From: Kurthia senegalensis
GTDB taxonomy: Bacteria > Bacillota > Bacilli > Bacillales_A > Planococcaceae
Assembly (NCBI RefSeq): GCF_000285595.1
Contig: NZ_HE611066.1
Location: 259,658 to 323,657, forward strand
Direction: 5' to 3'
DNA length: 64,000 nt
The notes under the pieces were generated by a model, which saw only the letters and a list, made by a program, of their open reading frames with translations, ran no database searches and was not told the DNA's origin. A program made the translations under genes and the position numbers. Position 1 is the first letter of the stretch. Each line of letters starts with the position of its first letter. This document shows, piece after piece, positions 1 through 8,977 of this stretch.

Positions 1-262
1 GCGAAAAGCTATTGACGGAGTCAAGGTCGTATAACCCTATTTCCGCTATAAATTTCCTATCAATATGCTTCAATGTAAATAAATAGAAGAAACGGTCATT
101 CGTATGAGTGATTATTCGATTGCAACGTTCAAAAATTATTGATTTTCAATGTTGAATGGTTCAAAATAATAAAGAATGTAGTTTCATTAATGTTCTCTCT
201 TAAGGTGTTTTCATCTATCGGTTTAAGAGAAAGTTTTACGTGTAGAAAGCGAGCGGAAGTAA
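1..262. other. Leading intergenic region
   Basis: A short open frame from base 2 ends in TAA at 32-34 and could be the last ten codons of a + strand gene that starts outside the window; it is too short to identify. The rest is AT-rich non-coding DNA leading to the DUF1846 gene. A GCGGAAG ribosome site lies just before the ATG at 263. I see no convincing promoter boxes or riboswitch fold. Confidence 0.4.
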
Positions 263-1772
263 ATGAAAAAAATTGGCTTTGATTCAGACAAATATTTACA
301 AGAACAATCTGCCTATATCCTAGAGCGTGTAGAGCAGTACGATAAACTTTACTTGGAATTTGGCGGAAAATTAATCGGGGATAAACATGCTAAGCGTGTT
401 TTACCTGGATTTGATGAAGATGCGAAAATCAAATTATTGGATACATTAAAAGATAATGCTGAAATCATTATTTGCGTGTACGCTGGAGACATCGAGCGTA
501 ATAAAGTTCGTGAAGATTACGGTATCACGTATGACCAAGATGTATTGCGTTTAATCGATGAATACCGATCACGTGGCATTTCTGTCAACAGTGTTTTAGT
601 GACGCGTTACCAAGGTCAACCAACAGCTAAAGTGTTTATGACGAAGCTTGAAAGAAGCGGCATTAACGTTTACACACATACCGCAATCGATGGCTATCCT
701 ACAAATGTGGAAGCGGTTATGGGCGAGGATGGCTTTGCGAAAAATCCTTACATTAAAACAACAAAATCAATCGTTGTCGTAACAGCACCAGGTCCATCTA
801 GCGGTAAATTGGCAACATGTCTTAACCAAATGTACCACGAGAATAAACGAGGGAATAAAGTCGGCTATGCGAAGTTTGAAACATTCCCTGTTTGGAACTT
901 ACCACTGAAACACCCAGTCAACATTGCGTATGAAGCAGCTACGATTGATTTGAAAGACGTGAACATGATTGATAACTATCATTATGAAGCGTACGGAAAA
1001 GTAGCGGTCAATTACAACCGTGATATGGAAACTTTCCCTGTCATCAAACGTATTATTGAAAAAATCACAGGCAAAGAGTCTGTTTATCTTTCACCAACGG
1101 ATATGGGCGTTAACCGCTTAAAATCAGGTATTACAGACGATGCAGTCGTTCAAGAAGCGGCGAAACAAGAAATTATTCGTCGTAGTTTCCGTGTGGAAAA
1201 CGACTACAAAAAAAGGTCTTGCTGACGAAGATAGCGTCAGTCGTATGCAAGTCATTTTAGAAGAAATTAATTTGAAAAAAGAAGACCGTGCCCCTGTATT
1301 ACCAGCGCGTAATTACGCAAAAACAATCGAAGCGAGCACAGATAGCACGAATACACAAGCTGTCATTGCGATCGAATTGCTAAACGGTGATATGATTACA
1401 GGTAGAACGACCAATTTAATGGATGCTTCTGCAGCTGCGATTTTAAATGGATTGAAAAAATTAGCGAACATTGCCGATGAAATCGATTTATTATCACCAG
1501 TCATTTTACAAACGATTCAACGTTTGAAAACAGATGACTTGAACAGCCGGATCCCAACATTAACTGCGAATGAAGTACTGATCGCCTTAGCCATTAGTGC
1601 GGTAACAAACCCTACTTCTGATTTAGCTTACAAACAATTACCAAACTTAAAAGATACACAAGCGCATTCTACCGTGTTATTAAATTCGGAAAATGAACAA
1701 ACCTTCAAAAAACTCGGCATCGATTTAACGAATGATCCCGTTTATCCAACTGATAACTTATACTATAACTAA
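263..1772 (+). pseudogene. DUF1846 family protein, one-base frameshift
   Basis: The translation matches the DUF1846 family, cytosolic proteins of about 500 residues with no firmly assigned reaction; the family is known to me, the assignment is from recall of its sequence. Frame 1 starts at ATG 263 and stops at 1225 after 320 codons. The remaining third continues in another frame to the stop at 1772. The break is a run of seven A at 1208-1214. With six A the reading passes smoothly from the DYKK segment into GLADED, as expected for the family, and gives about 502 residues. Everything else looks intact, so this may be a sequencing error rather than a dead gene. A terminator follows directly. 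Monocistronic. Confidence 0.8.
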
Positions 1773-1782
1773 GTAAATGAAC

Positions 1783-1812
1783 AAACCGCTCCTTATTGGG
1801 GGCGGTTTTTTT
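1783..1812 (+). terminator. Intrinsic terminator after DUF1846 gene
   Basis: Stem AAACCGCTCC / GGGGGCGGTTT with a short loop, followed by a T run, eleven bases after the stop codon. Confidence 0.8.
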
Positions 1813-1901
1813 ATGCTGTTCATTCAAAAGCGGGGTTTTCTTTCAGCATATGTATGGTAGTATGAAAAAACAGAATACTTTGAAAAATCTAGTGATGTGT
1901 T

Positions 1902-2512
1902 ATGACTTTGGAAATATTCGTAAAAGGTCTCATTATCGGCTTCAGCATCGCTGCACCTGTAGGGCCGATTGGGGTTTTATGCATACGACGAACGCTTGAA
2001 TACGGCAGATGGATTGGTTTCGTTTCGGGACTGGGGGCGGCGACAGCTGACGCATTCTACGGTTTAGTAGCGGGACTTGGGTTGACGATTGTGACGAATT
2101 TTTTAATCGACCAGCAGTCTTGGCTGCACGTAATCGGCAGTGTGTTTTTATGCTAGTTGGGCATACGTATCTTTTTCTCGAAACCGTCTGAAGAAGCGGC
2201 AAAGGCAAAAGGAAAAGGGCGGAATGTTTTCAAGGCGTATGCGTCCACGTTTTTATTAACGATGACGAATCCGGTGACGATTCTTTCCTTCCTCGCAATC
2301 TTTTCTAGTCTTGACATGGCGAAAAATGAATCGTCGATCGCCGGTCTTTTGTTAGTCGCTGGTGTCTTCTTAGGCTCGGTTTTCTGATGGTTATTACTGA
2401 GCCAGATGGCCGGTCTGTTAGCGAAGCGAGTAGGGAATCGTTTTTTAAGTGCGTAAATTATGTTTCCGGTGCGGTATTAGTCGCATTCGGCGTATACGGT
2501 GTCTTTTTTTAG
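1902..2512 (+). pseudogene. LysE-family amino acid exporter, decayed
   Basis: Begins like a LysE/RhtB exporter: hydrophobic segment with the family motif AAPVGPIG, then GLGAATADAFYG. Full-length members have about 200 residues and six membrane helices. Three lesions break the frame: TAG at 2154-2156, TGA at 2386-2388, and a frameshift near 2440 after which the last helix (NYVSGAVLVAFGVYG) reads in another frame to TAG at 2510-2512. The first two lesions sit where the family has Trp (for example the WW before LLLS), so each looks like TGG turned into a stop. Unlike the single homopolymer breaks elsewhere in the window, this is real decay. Lysine/threonine-type efflux would have been the ancestral role. 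Confidence 0.8.
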
Positions 2513-2542
2513 AGTAGGCAGTACATAAAGGAGTGAGTGGAA

Positions 2543-2983
2543 ATGAATACGATTCAACCGTTTTGGGATGAGTTTTGTGTAGCTACGAAGCAAGAACATC
2601 TGAATTATCGAGAAGCCTTTCAGTTTGGAGCTTCAGCAGATTGGCTCGCAGATTTAGTCGTTGAAGGAAAGAAAACCGCAACGACGTCGGGCTACATTTT
2701 TTATGAGTTAGAAAAAGAAGCATTACCGCAAGTAGGGGAATATTATATTGTTTTAAACGGAGCGGACGAGCCGGTAGCTATTATTCAAATCCAATCCGTT
2801 GACGTGATGCCGATGAATGAAGTATCCGAAGAATTTGCTCTAGCAGAAGGAGAAGGCGATTACTCATTTTGGTGGGATGCACATGAAGCCTTTTTTAGCG
2901 AGTTATTAAAAGACTATCAGAAAGACTTCACGCCCGATCTGTTAGTCGTTTGCGAAACGTTTAAGAAGGTTTATTCGAAATAG
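2543..2983 (+). CDS. ASCH domain protein
   Basis: A 146-residue cytosolic protein with an ASCH fold, a beta-barrel related to PUA domains and thought to bind RNA or modified nucleosides. Visible family marks are the GKKTATTSGY segment (about residues 45-54), the VGEYYIVLN strand and the GEGDYSFWWDAHEAFF block with its conserved acidic and aromatic residues. ATG 2543 is preferred over GTG 2537 because AAAGGAG lies nine bases before it. It follows the LysE relic and stands alone. Substrate unknown; some ASCH proteins are N4-acetylcytidine amidohydrolases, but this longer subfamily is not assigned. Confidence 0.8.
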   Translation: MNTIQPFWDEFCVATKQEHLNYREAFQFGASADWLADLVVEGKKTATTSGYIFYELEKEALPQVGEYYIVLNGADEPVAIIQIQSVDVMPMNEVSEEFALAEGEGDYSFWWDAHEAFFSELLKDYQKDFTPDLLVVCETFKKVYSK

Positions 2984-3077
2984 GACGGATTATTTATTTT
3001 ATGTAAGAAGCTTGTTACTGAAATACAATCATCCCGTTTTATAAAGTTTAGCAAGAACAAAAGGGGGCATAAAGCGA

Positions 3078-3194
3078 ATGTATAAAGCAGAACAAAATGA
3101 TAAATATAAAAAGAATGACCGATTTAATTTTGCGTTTGACATCATATTCTTTCTACCACGTCAAATTGTACGAATGATGAAATGGTTATTTTAG
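3078..3194 (+). CDS. Small basic hydrophobic protein, 38 aa
   Basis: A short frame from ATG 3078 to TAG 3192-3194 with a good AAGGGGG ribosome site. The product has a charged, Asn/Lys-rich front half and a hydrophobic back half (FAFDIIFFLP) ending in Arg/Lys/Trp residues, which suggests a membrane-associated peptide. No homologue recognised. Support is the ribosome site and composition only. Confidence 0.4.
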   Translation: MYKAEQNDKYKKNDRFNFAFDIIFFLPRQIVRMMKWLF

Positions 3195-3240
3195 AATGAA
3201 CATTCGAAATAGACTTTGAAAATATAGAGGAGGTAGGCAC

Positions 3241-3585
3241 ATGAACGTAGAATTAACACGCTATCGCGTTAAAAAAAATAAATCGGAACGAGTAGATGAA
3301 TGGTTGGCCTTCTTGAACGACCATATGAAAGATGTTTTAGTCACACTTGAAGGTGAAAAAATGTATGTTGAAACGATTTTTAGAGAAGTATTAAATGGGG
3401 AGGAATATTTATATTGGTATTCCGTTCAAGGCGAAGGTGGGGAAGACGTAGAACATTCTGAACACTGGATTGATAAAAAGCATTTAGCATTTTGGGATGA
3501 ATGCATCGATGAAACGTTTGGCTCATTGGACTTAAAAACGGAAGTAGTCATGATACCTGAAAAAATAAAAGCAGCTATGAAATAA
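3241..3585 (+). CDS. DUF6176 family protein
   Basis: A 114-residue soluble protein matching small DUF6176-type proteins: an N-terminal strand (VELTRYRVKKNKS), an EWLAFLNDH helix, an ETIFRE strand and a conserved EHWIDKKHLAFWDECID block. The fold is probably ferredoxin-like alpha/beta; no function is known. AGAGGAGG precedes the ATG. The last codons form the left arm of a terminator. It sits in a run of small accessory genes. Confidence 0.65.
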   Translation: MNVELTRYRVKKNKSERVDEWLAFLNDHMKDVLVTLEGEKMYVETIFREVLNGEEYLYWYSVQGEGGEDVEHSEHWIDKKHLAFWDECIDETFGSLDLKTEVVMIPEKIKAAMK

Positions 3586-3598
3586 ACAGTCATAGCTG
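3572..3598 (+). terminator. Terminator overlapping the DUF6176 stop codon
   Basis: Perfect 9-bp inverted repeat CAGCTATGA / TCATAGCTG around the stop codon, followed by TATTTGTTT. Confidence 0.65.
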
Positions 3599-3840
3599 TA
3601 TTTGTTTACCCCGGTTCTGATGAAAATCTACGATACGAGCTATTTTTTACGTAATGGGATAAGCATTCGAATAGAGATGAATGTTCTAAAATCGAAATGT
3701 TCACTATGCTTATTTTTAGTAGCGTACAGAAAGCCGTTTTTTAAATGAAAATCTGCCTATTTTAAAATCAACGTGGGAACCAAATGAATGAAGAAAAGTC
3801 TATAATAAATAGTTATAATAACGAAGAATGGAGTTTTATA

Positions 3841-4178
3841 ATGAAAAAATGAGTATGTCTATTGCGTTATTCGTCATGATATTAGGTGTTTACGGTTGTG
3901 CTTCATCAGATGATGAAACGACTTCTACTACATCTAAACAGATGGTTGCGTATGAGGCTTTAGATGAAGAAGAACAAGATTTGACGATTTCACCTTCAAA
4001 TTCTACTGTAGAAAAAATAAGCGTGAAAGATGCCCCGAAAAGTACATTAGCTGCATCTTATGACGGCAAGAAAGTTTATGTTGTGACGTTCTTGGATACA
4101 GCTAACGCAAAACATGGAGATCTCGTCGTTTACTTAGATGAACATGGAAAAAAAGTGGTCGGTCAAGGTTTTAAATAA
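3841..4178 (+). pseudogene. Small lipoprotein, frameshifted in its third codon (copy 1)
   Basis: ATG 3841 has a GGAG ribosome site at the right distance, but ATG-AAA-AAA is followed directly by TGA because the A run at 3844-3849 has six bases. With seven the reading is MKK-MSMSIALFVMILGVYGC. This aligns residue for residue with the intact paralogue at 25585-25923, and both proteins become exactly 112 residues. The mature protein starts at a lipobox Cys, then has a Ser/Thr/Asp linker and a small domain with the motifs KKVYVVTF and HGDLVVYLDE. Role unknown; it would be anchored on the outer face of the membrane. An internal ATG (3849) could still start translation. Confidence 0.75.
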
Positions 4179-4223
4179 GCGCTGCATCTTTTCTTTAGAT
4201 GGATATCTGCAATACGAAAAAGC

Positions 4224-4252
4224 CATGAACTGAGATTCGTGGTTTTTTTAGT
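4224..4252 (+). terminator. Terminator after lipoprotein copy 1
   Basis: Stem CCATGAA / TTCGTGG with a loop of six bases, followed by seven T. Confidence 0.6.
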
Positions 4253-4365
4253 TCGTGAAAGTTCTTTATACAGACGTATGAAAAGGAAATAAAGTATGTT
4301 TTACTTATTATAGTAAAGGCGTTTGGAGCCAATTCAGAAACGATGATCGAAGGAGAATTTTATAA

Positions 4366-4530
4366 ATGAAACATCCATATCAAGAATTTGTCGACACAGC
4401 ATTATGGAACAATCTATGGGAGACATTTGATGAATTAGTTGAAAATCAAGATATTGAAGAAATGACATCAAGAGAATATATAGTAGGTTATCTTTGTTTG
4501 AAATTACAACAAAAAGAAACGAACGAATAA
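4366..4530 (+). CDS. Small conserved acidic protein, 54 aa
   Basis: Open frame from ATG 4366 (AAGGAG upstream) to TAA 4528-4530. The sequence has Trp/Glu-rich helices and a C-terminal REYIVGYLCLKL segment. Small proteins ending in this kind of segment occur in Bacilli as orphans or beside toxin-immunity genes (recalled, not checked). It lies 75 bases before the DUF3916-like gene and probably shares its transcript. Function unknown. Confidence 0.55.
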   Translation: MKHPYQEFVDTALWNNLWETFDELVENQDIEEMTSREYIVGYLCLKLQQKETNE

Positions 4531-4605
4531 CTTAATACGCGTTATTTGAGGAGTGGGCATACACTACGAAGTTGCGTTCTATATTATGTTAAAAGGAGTT
4601 TACGA

Positions 4606-5076
4606 ATGAAAAAATTTAGAGGGAAACGACGTTATTTTCGCAATCTAAAAGAAGAGGCACATGTAAAGAATTACGATTTAGATTTTAGTACGGACAGCTG
4701 GTTTGATTTTTGGCATACCCATATAGATTTTTGTGGCTATGGAAATGATTCGATAAAAATAAGAAAGCAACACATACAAGCTTTATTTAATCTATTTCAT
4801 GAGGCTAATAAAGAATTGGAAAATTGGGATAAGCCATATCAACTATGGATTGAACTATCTCCTGAAGATTCTTCTATGGATGCGTTATTTATCCATTCAC
4901 CTAATCCGAATGAAAATAATTTCCCGTATGAACAGCCGCTGAATTCGGTGGATGTAAAACGGGACTTACCTTCTTATGTAACGGATGTGATCGACGTACG
5001 CCATTATCAAATAAACAGTTATGAAACGATGGAAGAAGAAGGCGAGAGCTATAAGATGTTTGTTGTGAAGCTTTAG
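4606..5076 (+). CDS. DUF3916-like protein
   Basis: A 156-residue soluble protein with an RGKRRYFRNL start, a WFDFWHTHIDFCG motif (about residues 29-41), an SIKIRKQHIQALFNL helix and an LFIHSPNPNE strand-turn. The layout (basic RG start, W-x-W/H-x-H motif, IKI-R helix, later strands) parallels the clearer DUF3916 protein at 24905-25414, so I read both as one broad family, often found as accessory or immunity-type genes. ATG 4606 is chosen because AAAAGGAG precedes it; the frame is open further upstream without a ribosome site. It sits beside lipoprotein copy 1, as the other DUF3916 gene sits beside copy 2. Confidence 0.6.
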   Translation: MKKFRGKRRYFRNLKEEAHVKNYDLDFSTDSWFDFWHTHIDFCGYGNDSIKIRKQHIQALFNLFHEANKELENWDKPYQLWIELSPEDSSMDALFIHSPNPNENNFPYEQPLNSVDVKRDLPSYVTDVIDVRHYQINSYETMEEEGESYKMFVVKL

Positions 5077-5245
5077 AAACTTCCGTTCTCATAATGTAAG
5101 TATATGTCAAATTGACATACAAAGCATCCAACACGAAGCTTTCATTCCATAATGGAACTGTTTATAATGAAAATAGGAGATGGTTTCTGTTTCGTTATCG
5201 ATGGAAGAATATAGCGACCATTTAGGAAGTTGGGGGAATGCTTCA

Positions 5246-5416
5246 ATGAAACATATCGCAGCAGCTATTTATTTATCATTTGCTTTCTTATTTATTTTTT
5301 TACAATCATTTGATGGATATTATAGGACGAGTATGACTTATTTTATTATTGCTTTATTTTTACTATTGGCGGGCGTTTATTTTATTCGCATTGTCAGAGA
5401 TTTTTTGAGAAAATAG
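5246..5416 (+). CDS. Small two-helix membrane protein
   Basis: From ATG 5246 the product has 56 residues with two membrane helices (about 4-20 and 31-48) split by a Tyr/Arg turn and a basic end. The frame is also open back to ATG 5180, which has an AGGAG site very close to it; the longer form would add 22 residues that do not look like membrane protein. GGGGGA precedes 5246. Function unknown. Confidence 0.5.
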   Translation: MKHIAAAIYLSFAFLFIFLQSFDGYYRTSMTYFIIALFLLLAGVYFIRIVRDFLRK

Positions 5417-5492
5417 AAAAATGTATGAATCAAATTTTTTATAGAATGGAAGCGAAGCGATGAATCTATTTGAATCTTTGAATAGAAAAACC

Positions 5493-5548
5493 CCGAGCTT
5501 GTAGGGCGTGCTATGTAAACCCTTGATATGCTTTGCAAGCTCGGTTTT
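5493..5548 (+). terminator. Stem-loop with long loop, probable terminator
   Basis: Perfect 9-bp arms CCGAGCTTG (5493-5501) and CAAGCTCGG (5536-5544) followed by TTTTCTTT. The 34-base loop is long for a terminator and the structure ends only about 25 bases before the next ATG, so a leader role is possible. Confidence 0.5.
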
Positions 5549-5569
5549 CTTTCAAGGGAGCGGTTTCAA

Positions 5570-5809
5570 ATGAACAAACGAACGAGAGCGTATACGCGTC
5601 AACAACGAGCAAGAACGATTCAACGAAAATGGTTTATATTAAAATATGTGTGGCAACGAGAGCCCGAGCATATGCCTATAAAGGGGACGCTTAGCAAGAA
5701 TAAAATCCGTTGTTCGTGTCGTATGTGCCGCTATGAGCAGTATCATGGCATTCCGAAAGCCAAATATAAGGCGAGATGGACAGAGATGCAGAAGGAAATG
5801 GACGCGTAA
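5570..5809 (+). CDS. Small basic Cys-motif protein
   Basis: A 79-residue, very basic protein. It opens with MNKRTRAYTRQQRARTIQRK and has a C-terminal CSCRMCRYEQYHG segment whose cysteines (C-x-C-x2-C) suggest metal binding. Short proteins of this plan (TRAYTR start, CSCxMC end) recur in Bacilli as uncharacterised proteins (recalled). AAGGGAG lies before ATG 5570. High positive charge would fit RNA or DNA contact. Function unknown. Confidence 0.65.
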   Translation: MNKRTRAYTRQQRARTIQRKWFILKYVWQREPEHMPIKGTLSKNKIRCSCRMCRYEQYHGIPKAKYKARWTEMQKEMDA

Positions 5810-5821
5810 TGGCCGAACGAC

Positions 5822-5846
5822 AAAAAGTAGCACACGCTGCTTTTTT
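5822..5846 (+). terminator. Terminator after Cys-motif protein gene
   Basis: Stem AAAGTAGC / GCTGCTTTTT with loop ACAC and a T run. Confidence 0.6.
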
Positions 5847-5888
5847 TGTATACGAGCTTTCTGGAAAATACACGCAAAATAATGTAGG

Positions 5889-5921
5889 AAACACTACTTC
5901 TATTAGGGGTAGTGTTTTTTT
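5889..5921. terminator. Second terminator-like hairpin
   Basis: Stem AACACTAC / GGTAGTGTT with a ten-base loop and seven T; it lies between the previous terminator and the GNAT gene. Confidence 0.55.
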
Positions 5922-5994
5922 GTCGCGAAAACGTGATTGCTTTCATTTACCATTTTGTGGTAGTCTAATGCATAATCAAAAGGGGGAGAGATTA

Positions 5995-6546
5995 ATGATT
6001 TTAGAAACAGAGCGCTTACGATTAAAGCCGTATGAGCCTAATTTTGCGGATGCGATTTATGAGGTTGTAAAGCATAAGGAAATTGCGGACACGATGATTA
6101 TGATTCCACACCCATATCCGCGTGATGTCGTGGACAGTTGGATTGATTATTTGAAGCATAGTTTTGAAAATGGATCAGCTTATGAGTTTGCGGTGTTTTT
6201 AAAGGAAGATGACCGCTATATCGGCAACTGTGGCTTAGTTGCCGTGTCTAAAAACCATCGAAATGCGGAAGTTGGTTATTTCATTGATGTGGCGGAATGG
6301 GGCAAAGGCTATGCGACCGAAGCGTGTAAACGAATCATCGAATACGGCTTCAAAGAGCATCAGTTAAATCGTATTTATAGCCGCTGCATGGTACGAAATG
6401 CCGCTTCAAGAAAAGTCATGGAGAAGTCTGGCATGCGTTATGAAGGCCGTCATAGACAGGAATTTTTAAAAGACGATGTGTACGAAGATATGGACTATTT
6501 GGCGATTTTGGCGGAAGATGTTGACCGGGTAAACTGCAGCCGGTGA
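5995..6546 (+). CDS. GNAT acetyltransferase, RimJ/RimL type
   Basis: A 183-residue cytosolic acyltransferase of the GNAT fold (RimJ/RimL/YdaF-type). It opens with the typical ILETERLRLKPY strand, has the AEVGYFIDVAEWGKGYATEA stretch that carries the acetyl-CoA pyrophosphate loop (GKGYAT), and the NAASRKVMEKSGMRYEG end found in N-terminal or small-molecule acetyltransferases. The acceptor cannot be told from sequence. The start is ATG 5995, six bases after AGGGGGAG; an open frame runs further upstream but without a ribosome site. Monocistronic. Confidence 0.88.
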   Translation: MILETERLRLKPYEPNFADAIYEVVKHKEIADTMIMIPHPYPRDVVDSWIDYLKHSFENGSAYEFAVFLKEDDRYIGNCGLVAVSKNHRNAEVGYFIDVAEWGKGYATEACKRIIEYGFKEHQLNRIYSRCMVRNAASRKVMEKSGMRYEGRHRQEFLKDDVYEDMDYLAILAEDVDRVNCSR

Positions 6547-6581
6547 AATCACGTGCATCCATTGCCATGAGTATGATCTAA

Positions 6582-6616
6582 CGCCGCTTCAAACGTTCAT
6601 TTGGGGCGGCTTTTTA
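6582..6616 (+). terminator. Terminator after GNAT gene
   Basis: GCCGC(TT)CAAA pairs with TTTG(GG)GCGGC, followed by a T-rich stretch. Confidence 0.6.
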
Positions 6617-6750
6617 TTTTGTCTATTATGTCGGTCTTTTTGTCCCATTTACTGTTGCTACTTCTTATATCGAATCCACTATGAAAAATGGTAGAATGTC
6701 TATATTAAAAAGATAACAATTATAAATTAAGCGTGTGGTGAGGAGATATT

Positions 6751-7293
6751 ATGGAATTTTATTTAAGCAACATATTAAGCAGTTCGAATGACTATAAAAT
6801 CATTAATCCGAACGAACAAGAATTAATCAAATTTGGTGTCTATCCAAATTATAATAGTTATTCAGAGGAAAATATGTTGGAACTTCTTCTTTCCTATATA
6901 AAAAAATTAGATTTTTTCCCAATCTATATTCATGTAGTGGCATCTGCGTGGACTAACTTTTCAAGTGACCATTCAACTACAAAAATTATTAATACGCTGC
7001 ATTTTGAATATGAATATACAATCGGTTTAATTAAAACGTTAGAAGAATTCATAGAGTGCTTTCCTTATGCATATTCAGACGCTACAAACGGTCAAATGGT
7101 TGTAATCTCATCAGAAAAAGACATTCTTTCGGTTAATCCGATGAAGTCCAGTTTAAAATTTGAATTTAATTTTAATACCTTTTTAGAACCGATTTTTCAT
7201 TTAATTATTCATGCTGATGGAGATTGTTGGGATTTTATTTCGAATAGGGATCATCATCCTTTTAAAAAACTTCCTATTTGTGACGAAGATTAA
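6751..7293 (+). CDS. Uncharacterised protein, shares DGDCWDF module with 37051 gene
   Basis: A 180-residue soluble protein with a GAGGAG site before ATG 6751. I do not recognise the family. Its C-terminal segment (DGDCWDFISNRDHHPF) is clearly related to that of the 37051-37587 protein (DGECWDFLSNRSAHPF), and both share an upstream KKLDFFPIYIHVV / KELNVFPLYAHIL strand. The two are therefore distant paralogues or share a C-terminal module. The AT-rich, Asn/Ile-rich coding and the accessory setting suggest horizontally acquired, perhaps immunity-type genes; that is inference. Confidence 0.6.
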   Translation: MEFYLSNILSSSNDYKIINPNEQELIKFGVYPNYNSYSEENMLELLLSYIKKLDFFPIYIHVVASAWTNFSSDHSTTKIINTLHFEYEYTIGLIKTLEEFIECFPYAYSDATNGQMVVISSEKDILSVNPMKSSLKFEFNFNTFLEPIFHLIIHADGDCWDFISNRDHHPFKKLPICDED

Positions 7294-7372
7294 ATTTATA
7301 AATATAGTAGCAGGTAAAAGAAGAATGCTTTATTTATGGAATGTGAAGCTTTGAAGCAGCGATTGGTTTTAA

Positions 7373-7597
7373 TCGTTTGATGAAGTGCAAAAAAGTAGCA
7401 AAAAATATAATTGGCTTTGTGCATTCAACCGAGGGAACCTTAAATAAAAATCAGGTTCTTACAATCAGCATGTGCATATTTTATTATGTGCAGAAGGTGC
7501 TTATTTATTACAAGAAGATTGGACAAATCTTTGGCGAAAAGCAATTAATGAGCTAAAAAATATATTACGTTTGTATTTAGATGACCTTGTCGATTAA
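7373..7597 (+). pseudogene. Gene relic with internal stop
   Basis: One frame is open from 7373 to TAA 7595-7597 apart from one TAA at 7445-7447. The second part (CAEGAYLLQEDWTNLWRKA, then a Leu-rich helix ending LYLDDLVD) has protein-like composition. There is no clear start or ribosome site. Family not recognised. It sits between the 6751 gene and a recombinase relic. Confidence 0.4.
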
Positions 7598-7600
7598 TAA

Positions 7601-7628
7601 AAACCCACTTCGGTTGAAGTGGGTTTTA
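7601..7628 (+). terminator. Strong intrinsic terminator
   Basis: Perfect 11-bp stem AAACCCACTTC / GAAGTGGGTTT with loop GGTT, right after the stop of the gene relic. Confidence 0.8.
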
Positions 7629-7781
7629 CATTTGTGTAGATCTTATTATCTGTGATACTAATGAAAACAATCAGTAAGACGTATGAATGGATGCATTTTA
7701 TAGCCTTTATTATATTACGATGGTTCACTAATAGATGTCCCGCCAGAAAAATGCGAATTTACAACGTTAAAGAGAAACGTA

Positions 7782-7993
7782 AACAAAACAAGAGCATACT
7801 CGCCGTATTCGCAGAATTTGAACGGGACATTATCCAAAAGCGTACAGAAGTCGGTCTTAAAGTTGCTAAAAAACGTGGTAAAATCGGAAGCCATCTGTAA
7901 TAGATGCAGATAAAAAAGACAAATTCGTAAGCTGTGTGATGCTGGAGAAAATGCTTCAGACATTGCAATCACTACAATAAAAACGATTGTTAA
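7782..7993 (+). pseudogene. Serine recombinase (resolvase/invertase) relic
   Basis: The stretch SILAVFAEFERDIIQKRTEVG followed by VAKKRGKIG is the hallmark helix E and linker of small serine resolvases. After GKIG the expected G-R-P is lost: the next residues PSVIDADKK are one frame over and RQIRKLCDAGENASDIA (a helix-turn-helix start) is in a third frame. So at least two frameshifts follow, and the N-terminal catalytic domain is missing. This is the leftover of a transposon or invertible element, not an active gene. Confidence 0.7.
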
Positions 7994-8201
7994 AATAATA
8001 ACAATTTTTTATTTTTCATCTCATAACTACCGACAACCCCTCTTAAATAGTTTTTATAAGCAACAAATAGCCTCCAAAAGAAAATCAAAATTTTGATAAA
8101 TAAGCCGTTGTTCTAGCTATTTGATTTAACATTCCCAACTTTCATTCAAGAACGTTGTTTTAATTTGTTTCGTATATATTTTTCTAAATCATAATAATTA
8201 A

Positions 8202-8927
8202 TTAATCTTTTCCTAAAGTAAATCCCTCAAATAACCGTCCTCCAAATGGTTTCAAAACATCATCAACTAATTGGATCACTAAAGCTTTGTTGCCAGTTTT
8301 ATAAAAAGTATCAAAGGCCTCTACGAAAGTAGTTGTGAACACTTCATCATAATTTTTTAATGCTCGTACGACCCATTTTGATGATCCAACCCATTGACCG
8401 TTCGTTCTTAAAAAGAATTCACTAATTAATTCTGCAAGATGATTGGCTATAAATATATCTTCCGCTCTATTAGCGCAACCGATAAAATCTTCTAAGGCAT
8501 CCGTAATAAAATATCGCTTTGTATTAATTATTGTGTCTGTCCAAATTTCTGGACCATTAGTTAATAATTGTATCGCTTCTTTTTTAATTGCGTTAATGAT
8601 CCCATCATCTTTTAGAATCATTCCTTCTGCAACCATTTTGGGCATTGAGGGCATAGCACGTTTACAATCCATTTCGAAAAACTGTTTATAAGAGGTTAAA
8701 TTATGTACAAAAACCTCTATAGCCCATCCATAATCTATTAAAGATTCTCTATATGATGAGCATAGCGCGTTATCAAAAACGACAATATCGAGGTCAGATG
8801 TTTCTGTGGCTTCACCTCTGACCACACTTCCAGCCAACAAAGCGCCTTGACAATCAGGAAAAGATTTTTCAATAAACGTATAAGCTGCTTCTTTCGCATT
8901 TATTTTCTCCACTGTAGTCACTCCCAT
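8202..8927 (-). CDS. Nucleotidyltransferase-fold protein
   Basis: A 241-residue cytosolic protein with a polymerase-beta type nucleotidyltransferase core. The motif GSVVRGEATETSDLDIVVF (about residues 33-51) supplies Gly-Ser and the metal-binding Asp pair D45/D47; the rest is helical and might bind the acceptor. Such proteins include aminoglycoside nucleotidyltransferases and toxin-antitoxin MNT partners, but no HEPN partner gene is next to it. ATG 8927 has AGGA five bases away; GTG 8912 has a stronger GGGAG and may be the real start. Substrate unknown. Confidence 0.75.
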   Translation of the reverse strand: MGVTTVEKINAKEAAYTFIEKSFPDCQGALLAGSVVRGEATETSDLDIVVFDNALCSSYRESLIDYGWAIEVFVHNLTSYKQFFEMDCKRAMPSMPKMVAEGMILKDDGIINAIKKEAIQLLTNGPEIWTDTIINTKRYFITDALEDFIGCANRAEDIFIANHLAELISEFFLRTNGQWVGSSKWVVRALKNYDEVFTTTFVEAFDTFYKTGNKALVIQLVDDVLKPFGGRLFEGFTLGKD

Positions 8928-8977
8928 GCATTCCTATTTAATTCATAGTATATAACGGAATGTTCAGATTTTTTTAC

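Noticed and set aside
2386-2388. TGA decoded as Trp in the LysE gene
   Set aside because: A TAG stop and a frameshift occur in the same gene, and TGA ends many normal genes in the window.
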